From a virus: 64,000 nt of DNA. The translations under genes and the position numbers were made by a program. This document shows, one piece after another, positions 12,407-20,394 of the stretch. The stretch's first letter is position 1. Every line of letters starts with the position of its first letter. The stretch covers positions 1 to 64,000 of the IMG/VR virus record IMGVR_UViG_3300030328_002066; one strand, written 5' to 3'. A model generated the notes under the pieces. It saw nothing but the letters and a program-made list of their open reading frames with translations. It had not been told where the DNA came from and searched no databases.

Positions 12407-12636
12407 TGCAAGAAAGTAATTGGGATGCCTATCGTCGTAGAGAAGCTCTTGCCCAATCTGGTGGTAACTACCGGGCTTGGGAAGGTGGCAAAGGCGATAT
12501 GGATCGGTCTAGTCACACCACTCCCTTTAAACTTGGGATGGACCTAATAGAAATCGCAGAGTCACATGGAAAAGACTCTAAAGAATACAAGAAATGCCTC
12601 GCCGCATGGCGTAAGGCTGTCCGTGAAAGTCACTGA
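12406..12636 (+). CDS. hypothetical protein (76 aa)
   Basis: A 76-aa soluble protein, basic and acidic residues balanced, with a C-terminal helical region (SKEYKKCLAAWRKAVRESH). ATG 12406 overlaps the previous stop. It is the last gene before an internal family-A promoter motif. No family recognised. Confidence 0.65.
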   Translation: MQESNWDAYRRREALAQSGGNYRAWEGGKGDMDRSSHTTPFKLGMDLIEIAESHGKDSKEYKKCLAAWRKAVRESH

Positions 12637-12638
12637 TC

Positions 12639-12654
12639 TTTCACTATCACTAAT
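12639..12654 (+). promoter_or_regulatory. family-A promoter motif, copy 6
   Basis: TTTCACTATCACTAAT, identical to the consensus through CACTA. It lies 10 bases from the DUF932 start codon, with GGAG between, so transcripts from it would have almost no leader. Confidence 0.6.
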
Positions 12655-12663
12655 GGAGAACAC

Positions 12664-13518
12664 ATGTTTACTGTAGAAAAAACTACACCAATTAATGGCC
12701 TCGCTCAATCAACCCGTGAAATGATTGTTGACCCTAAGCGATGCATCACCTATCGTACCGATACAGGTGAACCTCTTGGGGTCGTGAGTAACGATTATCA
12801 AGTCCTCCAGCCCTCTGAGGCTGAAGAGCTTGTTCGTATTGTAACTAATAACGAGGTTGAGACTCGTTGGAGTGGTACTAAGATGATGTACCAGGCTAAA
12901 ATCTCAGATATGGATCTTGGAAATGACCCCGTTAATTCCAACTTCCTCCTTGTAAACTCTTTTGATGGCTCATCTTCGGTAATGACGATGGGTAGTACTT
13001 TTAGACTTAATTGTGCTAATCAACTATCAATGGCCTTTAGGGCGGCTAAGAAGACTCAATCATACTTCCGTATTACTCATAACGGAAACTTTGATGATAA
13101 GCTTCGAGACCTTAGGCAGCACCTCGATGGTATTCGTATCCAGGAAAATAACTGGCGTAAGGCAGTATCTCCTCTTGTAAACAGAGATATCCGTGGAACA
13201 GACCTGGATACTTTGTGGAAGCAAGCAGCTCCTATTGCCTTGGAACTTACCGGAGATCTTCGCAATGCTGATAAGGAATCCCGCAAAATCGGGTCCTATA
13301 TCGCTTATTGTAATCAGATCTTTGATATGGAAGTTAACAAGCTGGGATGCCGTCCAACCCTATGGACTGCTGCAAATGCAGTCACCCACTATGTTCAGCA
13401 CAATCTCTCTAAGCGTGGTCGTAAGCCTGACATGGATCGACGATACGTCGACTGTGCCATCGGGCTTCGAGCCAGCAAGACCAACAAGGTCATGCAAACG
13501 GCTCTAGAGATGGTCTGA
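12664..13518 (+). CDS. DUF932 family protein
   Basis: 284 aa with the features of DUF932 (phage/plasmid-like protein TIGR03299): an N-terminal GVVSNDYQVLQPSEA block, SFDGSSSVMTMGSTFRLNCA and CANQL near residues 115-125, and a helical C-terminal half. The biochemical role of the family is unknown; it is linked to phage and plasmid replication regions. GGAGAACAC precedes ATG 12664. It has its own family-A promoter and a long hairpin after the stop, and uses many C-ending codons, all signs of strong, separate expression. Confidence 0.75.
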   Translation: MFTVEKTTPINGLAQSTREMIVDPKRCITYRTDTGEPLGVVSNDYQVLQPSEAEELVRIVTNNEVETRWSGTKMMYQAKISDMDLGNDPVNSNFLLVNSFDGSSSVMTMGSTFRLNCANQLSMAFRAAKKTQSYFRITHNGNFDDKLRDLRQHLDGIRIQENNWRKAVSPLVNRDIRGTDLDTLWKQAAPIALELTGDLRNADKESRKIGSYIAYCNQIFDMEVNKLGCRPTLWTAANAVTHYVQHNLSKRGRKPDMDRRYVDCAIGLRASKTNKVMQTALEMV

Positions 13519-13522
13519 TAAT

Positions 13523-13562
13523 AAGGGCTCTCTTCGTAACGAAAGTATCGTTGAGAGCCCTT
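13523..13562 (+). terminator. long hairpin, probable terminator
   Basis: AAGGGCTCTC (13523-13532) pairs with GAGAGCCCTT (13553-13562), and AACGA/TCGTT (13538-13542/13548-13552) pairs inside. Only a weak AT tract follows (ATATT), so it may also be an RNA-processing site. Confidence 0.65.
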
Positions 13563-13568
13563 ATATTC

Positions 13569-13597
13569 GGGCGTTAACGCCTGAGTCTAAGAGAGAC
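13569..13597 (+). promoter_or_regulatory. family-B element, copy 1
   Basis: Palindrome GGCGTTAACGCC followed by TGAGTCTAAGAGAGA. Also at 26615 and 46889. Its right half, read as ACGCCTGAGTCTA then AGAGAGA, resembles the T7 promoter ACGACTCACTATA then GGGAGA at nine of the first 13 positions by eye. It lies 28 bases before the second RNA polymerase gene, which it may control. Confidence 0.6.
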
Positions 13598-13624
13598 ACA
13601 CACCCTTTAACTTTAAGGAGAGCT

Positions 13625-16060
13625 ATGAATAGATGGAATTCTTTAAGTGACCAGAACAAGTCAACTAGATTTACTTATCAGCATCATATTGAAGAAACCC
13701 TAACAGATCAATCCTTAAACAAGTATTGGAAGGGTTATGATAACTGTAAAACAGAGTGTGCAGCAGAGCAAGACTTAATCCAACAGTTTATTAAAGACTG
13801 TACGTCTTCTTTTGAAATGGTTAAAGAAGAAATAAGCAAAGACGGTCGTATGCGCGAATGGGCTCCGGCCCTATTTCTTATTCCTTCTGAAACTTTAGCT
13901 GCTATTGTTATTTCACAGCTTATTGAAGATCTTGTCGATAGCCGAGATATTAGAAAGAAACTCTATTCTAACGGAGTGGATAACTTTTATTCTGTAGCTT
14001 ATCGTGTAGGCAAAGAAGCTAAACTTATTGCGTCTTTTAAACACGCCAAGTTAAATAACTCAGAAGAATACCAATACGTTAACAAATATGTTAAACGTTG
14101 GGATAAGAAAAGATGTATGCGTTTTACAAAAAGATGTGATTCAATTCAATCTTGGAGTAAAAAACAAACGTTATTTCTAGGAACCTGTCTTCTTAACGTA
14201 GCCAAAGCTCACAATGTAATCGAAATTACAAAGCGAAGCTACCGAAAGAATAATAAAACACGAAGCTATAACGAAGTCAGCATGGACCCAAACATCATGC
14301 TCGAACTTATTAGGCGACATGATTATTATCAATTCCTTCGTATTTTATACAGGCCAATGTTAGTACCTCCTATTCCTCATTCCGAGGAAATACCTGGCGG
14401 TTGTCTAATGTTAGATCGTAGAAAACCAACGGTGGGGGGAATAAGCAAATCAAGTGAACAAAGCCTTGAGGCTTTAAATGCTTTGCAAACAACAGAATGG
14501 TCTGTTAACGAACAAGTTTTAGAGGTAATGAATACCATTTACCAACAAAACAGCACCAACTGTAACATGCCCGCTTATAATTTTGAACAGTTTACTTTTC
14601 TTAGGCCTTTTCCTGAGTCTGGTGAACCAGAAGAAAAACTAGCGTGGAAAAAAGAAAAAGAAGAGCAATATAGTCTATGGTACAAAGAGGTTCAAAAACG
14701 AGCCCAAATGGAAATTAGACTTAACTTAGCTAAAAAGTTAGTTTCTGCTCAATTCTTTTATCATGCTTACACAATGGATTTTCGTGGCAGAGCTTATACA
14801 GTTACTGAAATGCTAAGTCCTCAAAGCGGTGACTTTGATAAGGGACTGCTTCAGTTTGCCTTAAAAGTAAAAGTGACAAAAGAGGGCATGTACTGGTTAA
14901 TGGTGCATGTAGCTAATTGTTTTGATGGAGTCGATTTTGGTTCTGGCCCCGCCAGTGACAAGGTCTCTTTTGACGACCGTGTCTTGTGGGTCAAAAACCA
15001 TATCGACGACATCAGAGCAATTGCTAAAGATCCTTATAGTAATGATATTTGGATGGATAACGAAACTACTAAGAAAAATCCTAGCTTTCAAAGATTGGCT
15101 TCAGCCTTTGGTTTAGTCCAAGCTTTAGATACAGGTTATTCTCAGTTGCCCGTCCAATTAGATGGGTCTTGTAATGGTAGCCAGCATTGGTCTGCTATTA
15201 TGAGAGATAAAGAACTTGCCTTACAAGTAAACGTAGCTCCTACTGAAGTACCTGGTGATTTATACCAGTTAGTAGCTGATGTAGCTACTAATGTTTGTAG
15301 TCAAGGTCTAACCAAATGGCAGGAAATTTTCTACGAGCATTGGGAAAAAAACATACCTCGTAAAGTAGTTAAACGTTCTACAATGTGTGATGCTTACGGT
15401 ATTACAGATCATGGAATTCGTCGTTACTGTAGAGAAGAAGGTCATCTTAATTGGATTGAAGATCCTACTGATAAAACACAAGCTGTTAACGAGCTTTCTT
15501 TAATCATTAGAAACTCTTTAGACGGTGCGCTTAGTTCTGCTAATGAAGGTAAGATTTTTCTTCAAGACCTTACTGAGTTATGTGCCGCTCATGGAAAACA
15601 TGCTTCTTGGTATACACCAACTGGTTTTAAAGTAATCAATCGATATACACAAGAGAGAGTGAAAGTTCTTGATACTCACTTATATAGAAATTCAAGGCTT
15701 CAGCTTAGTATTGTAGAAGATACCAAAAACCCTTCTCCAATCATGGCTATTCAAGCAATTCCTCCAAATTATATTCATAGTATTGACGCTGCTCATATGG
15801 TGTTAACTATACTTAGAATGTTGATTTATAATATACCTAGTTTTTCTATGGTACATGATTCATTTGGTTGCCATTGCTCTTACGTACCTTTAATGAGAAA
15901 GTCTTTAATAGAAACATTTTATGAGATACACAAAGAACCCTTACTCGAAAAATTCAAAAATGACATCGAAAATGTCGTCGGTCCCGTTGGGAGAAAGCTC
16001 CCCAATCCAGGATCATTCAACATCCAAGATGTTAGAAACTCCGAATACCTTTTCGGATAA
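13625..16060 (+). CDS. full-length T7-type DNA-directed RNA polymerase (811 aa)
   Basis: A single-subunit phage RNA polymerase. MDFRGRAYTV has D385; LDGSCNGSQHWSA is motif A with Asp 513. RKVVKRSTMCDAYG is motif B with K583, R584 and Y591; AIPPNYIHSIDAAH follows, and MVHDSFGCH is motif C with D745. The N-terminal 370 residues correspond to the promoter-binding and RNA-exit domain of T7 polymerase (883 aa). All catalytic residues are present. TTTAAGGAGAGCT precedes ATG 13625, and the family-B element is just upstream. It lies at the head of the replication module, unlike in T7, and is the second such polymerase in the window. Confidence 0.93.
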   Translation: MNRWNSLSDQNKSTRFTYQHHIEETLTDQSLNKYWKGYDNCKTECAAEQDLIQQFIKDCTSSFEMVKEEISKDGRMREWAPALFLIPSETLAAIVISQLIEDLVDSRDIRKKLYSNGVDNFYSVAYRVGKEAKLIASFKHAKLNNSEEYQYVNKYVKRWDKKRCMRFTKRCDSIQSWSKKQTLFLGTCLLNVAKAHNVIEITKRSYRKNNKTRSYNEVSMDPNIMLELIRRHDYYQFLRILYRPMLVPPIPHSEEIPGGCLMLDRRKPTVGGISKSSEQSLEALNALQTTEWSVNEQVLEVMNTIYQQNSTNCNMPAYNFEQFTFLRPFPESGEPEEKLAWKKEKEEQYSLWYKEVQKRAQMEIRLNLAKKLVSAQFFYHAYTMDFRGRAYTVTEMLSPQSGDFDKGLLQFALKVKVTKEGMYWLMVHVANCFDGVDFGSGPASDKVSFDDRVLWVKNHIDDIRAIAKDPYSNDIWMDNETTKKNPSFQRLASAFGLVQALDTGYSQLPVQLDGSCNGSQHWSAIMRDKELALQVNVAPTEVPGDLYQLVADVATNVCSQGLTKWQEIFYEHWEKNIPRKVVKRSTMCDAYGITDHGIRRYCREEGHLNWIEDPTDKTQAVNELSLIIRNSLDGALSSANEGKIFLQDLTELCAAHGKHASWYTPTGFKVINRYTQERVKVLDTHLYRNSRLQLSIVEDTKNPSPIMAIQAIPPNYIHSIDAAHMVLTILRMLIYNIPSFSMVHDSFGCHCSYVPLMRKSLIETFYEIHKEPLLEKFKNDIENVVGPVGRKLPNPGSFNIQDVRNSEYLFG

Positions 16061-16316
16061 CTTAGAACAACTGCCTATTGTCTGCATAGACTGGTATGAT
16101 GCCGTATGTAGCGGAGGGTCAGATTGGCAAACGTTTGAAGAAATAGAAGAGGCTATAAACAACGGCCCGTCTAAAGTACGGACTGTTGGTATGATGTTAA
16201 AACAAACAGAAGAGTATATAGCTATTTGCGATACTATTATTTTAGACGGTGAATCGGGTGGTTACGTACATGTTATTCCTTCCGGTATGATTATTTCCTC
16301 AAAGGTTTTACAATGA
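16029..16316 (+). CDS. hypothetical protein (95 aa)
   Basis: The start at ATG 16029 overlaps the end of the RNA polymerase gene by 32 bases; the longer ORF start at 15921 would overlap by 140. No clear ribosome-binding site is seen. The protein is small and acidic with a beta-rich pattern (LPIVCIDWYDAVCSGGSDWQ; CDTIILDGESGGYVHVIPSG) and no recognised family. Its stop overlaps the next start (CAATGA). Confidence 0.6.
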   Translation: MLETPNTFSDNLEQLPIVCIDWYDAVCSGGSDWQTFEEIEEAINNGPSKVRTVGMMLKQTEEYIAICDTIILDGESGGYVHVIPSGMIISSKVLQ

Positions 16317-16693
16317 AAAACAACTTTAGTATTAAAAGCGAAGCTGATTGTGAGCGAGTCGCAAAAGTTTTTGTTAGTTGGCTAAGGAATAAAAGTCCTC
16401 AGTTAAACAAGCGTCAAATTATTAAGGCTCCAAGCGAAATGTGGGCGCATTATTTTTCAGATATCTACACAGATGAGCTTTTAAATAACCATTTAGAAGA
16501 AACCGCTGAAAAGAATATTATCCATGTTGAGTTTAACGTTATTAACCCTAATAAGACTGGGTTAGAAAACATCAGTAACTCTGATTTAATGGGCCTTCTT
16601 CAAGAATTCTTAGATAACATAGAAAAGCATGAAGAAGAACCCTACGAGTTTAATGATGATGATTTTGATTTAGAAAGCGAAGATAATGAGTAA
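16313..16693 (+). CDS. hypothetical protein (126 aa)
   Basis: An acidic 126-aa protein, helical at the N-terminus (SEADCERVAKVFVSWLRNKS), with an acidic tail (FNDDDFDLESEDNE). ATG 16313 overlaps the previous stop, and AAAGGTTTTACA acts as ribosome-binding site. Function unknown. Confidence 0.65.
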   Translation: MKNNFSIKSEADCERVAKVFVSWLRNKSPQLNKRQIIKAPSEMWAHYFSDIYTDELLNNHLEETAEKNIIHVEFNVINPNKTGLENISNSDLMGLLQEFLDNIEKHEEEPYEFNDDDFDLESEDNE

Positions 16694-17003
16694 AGAACGT
16701 AGATTTATTAGTGGCCCTATTAAGGGGACTAAACTAGAAATCATGCCTAGCAAAGCAGCTACGCATCTTTCTAATGGTACTCCAATTCTAGAGCGATGCC
16801 TTGAAGATAAAAACCCATCGCTCTTATCTAGTACCCAACAAGCCGCACTTGCTGGCAAAGTTAATGTACATGAACCACAAGAGTACGTGATTAAAGAAAA
16901 GAACAAATCTACTCGATATGTAGGTCCTTCGATTGCCCAAGAATGGAAGATTCTTTATCAAGGTAAACGTCCCTTCTATCAGGCAGTACAGGAGCGTTCA
17001 TGA
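16686..17003 (+). CDS. hypothetical protein (105 aa)
   Basis: A basic 105-aa protein (pattern GPIKGTKLEIMPSKAATHLS) with no recognised domain. It overlaps the preceding gene by eight bases and the phosphoesterase start by four (ATGA), so it is translated in a coupled chain with them. GATAATG with upstream AAGCGAAG gives a modest ribosome-binding site. Confidence 0.65.
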   Translation: MSKERRFISGPIKGTKLEIMPSKAATHLSNGTPILERCLEDKNPSLLSSTQQAALAGKVNVHEPQEYVIKEKNKSTRYVGPSIAQEWKILYQGKRPFYQAVQERS

Positions 17004-17692
17004 GTAATGTTCTTGTAATTGGAGATACACACTGTCCTGCAATGTTAGATTCTTATCCAGATTTTTTAAAGGATATCTATGATTCTTGGAACTGCGATAG
17101 AGTCGTGCATATTGGCGATCTTGTCGATTTTCATGGTATTAGTTTCCATGCTAAAGAAATAGGAATGCCTAACATTGAAGAAGAGCTAGAAGAAGCTAAG
17201 CGCCAGGTAAAAAACCTAACGAAAATTTTTCCTAAGGTTGATTACTTAACCGGAAACCACTCTGCTCTCCCCGCTAGACAAGCGCAGGAAGCAGGGCTGC
17301 CTCCTTCAATGCTCTTATCACTATCACAGATCCTAGATCTCCCTGATACATGGAACGTACTTCCTCGTTACACAGATTTAATCATTGACGGTGTAATCTA
17401 TAGACACGGTGACAAGGGGCGCTCAAATCAAGCAAACGCTGCTTTTTTAAACGCTCAAATCGAATTTATGTCCGTCGTGCAAGGACACTTCCACGCTCAA
17501 GGTGGAGTATTGTACGGAGCTAACCAGGCCTCAAGATACTTTGGTATGCAAACTGGTTGCGGGGTAGATCCTAGATCTCCCTACCTTAATTATAGTAAGA
17601 TCTATAGTAAACGTCCTATTCTAGGATGTGGTGTAGTTCTAAATGGTGAAAGCGCTGTCTTCGAGCCCCTATTTTTAGAAGACTGGCGTTAA
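17000..17692 (+). CDS. calcineurin-like metallophosphoesterase
   Basis: 230 aa with the complete metal-binding motif set of the family: GDTHC at residues 8-12, GDLVDFHG near 38-45, GNHSALP near 90-96, RHGDKGR near 134 and GHFHAQGG near 157. The enzymes cleave phosphodiesters or phosphomonoesters with two metal ions. Substrate is unknown; phage homologues include nucleases and polynucleotide phosphatases. CAGGAGCGTTC precedes ATG 17000. Position just before the SSB suggests a DNA or nucleotide role. Confidence 0.82.
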   Translation: MSNVLVIGDTHCPAMLDSYPDFLKDIYDSWNCDRVVHIGDLVDFHGISFHAKEIGMPNIEEELEEAKRQVKNLTKIFPKVDYLTGNHSALPARQAQEAGLPPSMLLSLSQILDLPDTWNVLPRYTDLIIDGVIYRHGDKGRSNQANAAFLNAQIEFMSVVQGHFHAQGGVLYGANQASRYFGMQTGCGVDPRSPYLNYSKIYSKRPILGCGVVLNGESAVFEPLFLEDWR

Positions 17693-17743
17693 TATTGGGC
17701 GTAGTCCCATCAAGTAAGTTGTGTAATATAAAGGAAAGACACA

Positions 17744-18295
17744 ATGGCAAATCGTAACAATGAACTTTATTCTCCGGTAGTAGAAATCGCATGGGCAAAC
17801 CTTCGTAAGCCTGACGAATTCCGGGGTAGCAAGAAGCACGACGTTCAGGTCGTAGTCAATGAGGAATTCCAGGCTCAAATTGATAAGCTTGGTATGCCCC
17901 TCAACGGCACTTATACTGGCAAAGAATCTGGCGATACTATCGTTAAGGTCAAGACCACCGAGTTCACTAAGAAGGACAAGGAAGAATATGGTCGGATTGT
18001 AGATTCTCGTGGTGTAAAGACTGACTATTTCCCTCAAAAGGGTGACAAGGTCCGTCTTAAGATCTGGACCCGTGAGTGGGAAGGTAAGATGAGTCTCTTC
18101 CTCTCAGGTGTACAAGTCATTGAAGCCAATGGCTCAATGAGCAGTGGCTGGGAAAGCCACGATGATGGCTTTGTAACTGAGAAGTCTGAAGATTCTAAGG
18201 AAGGAACTCCCAAGGATGATTGTTGTGGAGATCCTGCAACATGTGAGACTCCTTGTGAAACCGCTGCAAGTGGTGGAGAGGATCTACCGTTCTGA
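17744..18295 (+). CDS. ssDNA-binding protein, gp2.5-like
   Basis: 183 aa. The N-terminal 125 residues have a beta-rich pattern as in OB-fold phage SSBs (LYSPVVEIAWANLRKPDEFR; VRLKIWTREWEGKMSLFLSG). The C-terminus is acidic and ends EDLPF, the kind of tail by which SSBs recruit polymerase and helicase. The linker contains a Cys-rich segment (DDCCGDPATCETPCETA) unusual for SSBs. AAAGGAAAGACACA precedes ATG 17744. Codons are more C-ending than in its neighbours, as expected for an abundant protein. Position before primase-helicase and polymerase matches T7 gene 2.5. Confidence 0.7.
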   Translation: MANRNNELYSPVVEIAWANLRKPDEFRGSKKHDVQVVVNEEFQAQIDKLGMPLNGTYTGKESGDTIVKVKTTEFTKKDKEEYGRIVDSRGVKTDYFPQKGDKVRLKIWTREWEGKMSLFLSGVQVIEANGSMSSGWESHDDGFVTEKSEDSKEGTPKDDCCGDPATCETPCETAASGGEDLPF

Positions 18296-18690
18296 TGCTA
18301 AAGCAATGGAGGTTTAATATTAATCCCATTGCTGCATCCAGACCGCGTGTAACAAGAGCGGGACATACGTACTATGCCGGTCCGTATAAAAGATTCCGTG
18401 AAGACATGATTCTGCTAAAAGAAGAGCAGCTAGGAGGCTTTGAGCCTCTTAGCTCTCTACTTTTAGTGGAGATTGAGTGTTACATAACAAAACCCAAAAC
18501 AACCAAACTGCTTACTCCACGAGCCGATGTCGATAATTATGCCAAAAGCATAATGGATCAGTTCAATGGCTGGTTATGGGATGATGATAGGCAGGTTATA
18601 AACCTATCTATCAGCAAAGCGTGGTGTGAAGATGAGATCAATGCGGGTTATTTTACAATATCTATAGAGGAGTATCCTACAGATGAGTGA
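18295..18690 (+). CDS. RusA-like Holliday junction resolvase
   Basis: 131 aa with the RusA signature: RPRVTRAGHTYY near residue 15, and PRADVDNYAKSIMDQFNGWL with WDDDRQVINL near residues 77-105, which hold the metal-binding Asp residues. RusA resolves four-way DNA junctions. T7 uses the unrelated endonuclease I (gp3) in this genome position, so this is a functional replacement. ATG 18295 overlaps the SSB stop (TGATG), and its end overlaps the primase-helicase start. Confidence 0.82.
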   Translation: MLKQWRFNINPIAASRPRVTRAGHTYYAGPYKRFREDMILLKEEQLGGFEPLSSLLLVEIECYITKPKTTKLLTPRADVDNYAKSIMDQFNGWLWDDDRQVINLSISKAWCEDEINAGYFTISIEEYPTDE

Positions 18691-20386
18691 GTCTTTTGTG
18701 ACTAACCGAGAGCAATGCCCTAAGTGTGCTGCTGAAGGACATGATAACTCAGAGGATAATTTAGCAAGATACAACGATGGACATGCTTATTGCTATCGTT
18801 GTAAATATTATGAAAAAGGCAATAACGTGATCGAACAACGTAAACCAATAGGTGACTGGAAGCCTTTGTATGGTGAGTATAAAGATTTATCAGATCGTAG
18901 ATTACAAGAAGCTACTCTTAGAAAGTTTAGCTATCAATTAATCGACCATCCTGAAAAGGGCTGCGTACACGTAGCTAACTTTTATGTAAATAGTTCTCTC
19001 GCTGCACAAAAGTTTCGCGGACCTGATAAACAATTTAAATGGCGAGGCGAATCTAGAAGTGCTGGCTTGTTTGGTCAACATCTATTTGACGGAAGCAATA
19101 GCCGTAGACTTGTGATTACGGAAGGCGAAATTGATGCTATGTCCGTTTACCAAGCTAACGGAGGTTGGCCTGTAGTTTCTCTTAATGGAGGAACTGGTAA
19201 CGCTATTAACAACATTAAAGACAATCTTGAATGGATTTCAAAATTCCCTGAGATTATTCTTATGTTTGACAGCGATGATGTAGGCAGAGAGACTGCTTTG
19301 AATTGCGCTCAGCTTCTTCCACCAGGAAGAGTTAAAATTGCTACGCTACCTCGTAAAGACGCAAACGAATGTTTGAAGTCTAATGACAGCAAATCAATTG
19401 TTAATGCAATCTTTCAAGCTAAAGTCTACAGCCCCGATGAAATCTTACACGTAGCTGACATTGCAGAATCCTTTTCTGAGGATACGATGGAAGTGTATGC
19501 TTACCCCTGGGATAACCTATCTGAGTTTTTACTTGGACAACGTAGTGGAGAAGTTTCTCTATGGTGTTCTGGCACAGGCTCTGGTAAGTCTACTATTCTA
19601 AGAGAAGTTGCACACCACCATCTTGAAGAAGGTCGTTCCGTTGGAATGATCATGCTTGAAGAATCCCCAGAAGAAACACGCGATGACATGATTTCGTTGC
19701 TTATCAATAAACCTGTAAGGGCTATTAGAGCAACTAAGATTATGAACAACCTGCGTAAGAAGATGGGCAAAGAGCCTATTAGTATCGAATTCTTTGATGA
19801 TCTTAGCGACGAAGAGTATTCAGAAGCTAAGAAATCATTAGAAGATACTAATCTTTACATCTACGATCACTTAGGTAATAGCGCAATGACTAACATCATA
19901 GCGCGTATGGAATACATGGCTGTTTCTTTGGGCGTAGATACAATCATTCTAGACCACATTACTGCTCTTGCAGCAGGTATGATGGTTAGCAAGGATGACG
20001 AAAGTACCAATGAGCGTATCTTAATTGATACTGTAATGAAACAATTACGTGCATTAGCTGTACGTACAGGTGTTCACATTGATATTGTATCCCAGCTTAA
20101 GAAAACTGACAAGGCTTTTGAAGAAGGTACTCGTATTACTCTCCAGGATCTAAGAGGTTCTGGTAGCCTGGCTTCTGTTCCAAACACAATCATTGCGCTT
20201 GAACGTGATCGTCAAGCTGATTGTGAATACGAAGCTAATACAACTACTGTAAGAGTTCTTAAGAATCGTCTTACGGGAAGATCTGGAGTAGCTTCATGTT
20301 TATATTATAATAGAAACGCTGGTAGACTTAAAGAAGTTGATTTTCAACTGTCCGAAGGTCAGGTGGTTCTTAACCCTAACACATAG
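18683..20386 (+). CDS. primase-helicase, gp4-like
   Basis: 567 aa with the T7 gp4 domain order. A zinc finger comes first (C12, C15, C37, C40). The TOPRIM primase has ITEGEIDAMSVYQ near residue 148 and LMFDSDDVGRE near 193. The RecA-like hexameric helicase has Walker A GTGSGKST near residue 298 and LEESPEETRDDM, TIILDHITAL and IDIVSQLKKTD following. It unwinds the fork and primes lagging-strand synthesis. Length equals T7 gp4 (566). Ribosome-binding site GAGGAGTATCCTACAG lies inside the RusA gene. Confidence 0.95.
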   Translation: MSESFVTNREQCPKCAAEGHDNSEDNLARYNDGHAYCYRCKYYEKGNNVIEQRKPIGDWKPLYGEYKDLSDRRLQEATLRKFSYQLIDHPEKGCVHVANFYVNSSLAAQKFRGPDKQFKWRGESRSAGLFGQHLFDGSNSRRLVITEGEIDAMSVYQANGGWPVVSLNGGTGNAINNIKDNLEWISKFPEIILMFDSDDVGRETALNCAQLLPPGRVKIATLPRKDANECLKSNDSKSIVNAIFQAKVYSPDEILHVADIAESFSEDTMEVYAYPWDNLSEFLLGQRSGEVSLWCSGTGSGKSTILREVAHHHLEEGRSVGMIMLEESPEETRDDMISLLINKPVRAIRATKIMNNLRKKMGKEPISIEFFDDLSDEEYSEAKKSLEDTNLYIYDHLGNSAMTNIIARMEYMAVSLGVDTIILDHITALAAGMMVSKDDESTNERILIDTVMKQLRALAVRTGVHIDIVSQLKKTDKAFEEGTRITLQDLRGSGSLASVPNTIIALERDRQADCEYEANTTTVRVLKNRLTGRSGVASCLYYNRNAGRLKEVDFQLSEGQVVLNPNT

Positions 20387-20394
20387 GAAAAAAC

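Noticed and set aside
17326-17339. CACTATCAC copy like the family-A promoter
   Set aside because: It is inside the phosphoesterase coding frame (LLSLSQ), lacks the TAGAA end and has no gene start downstream; probably chance.
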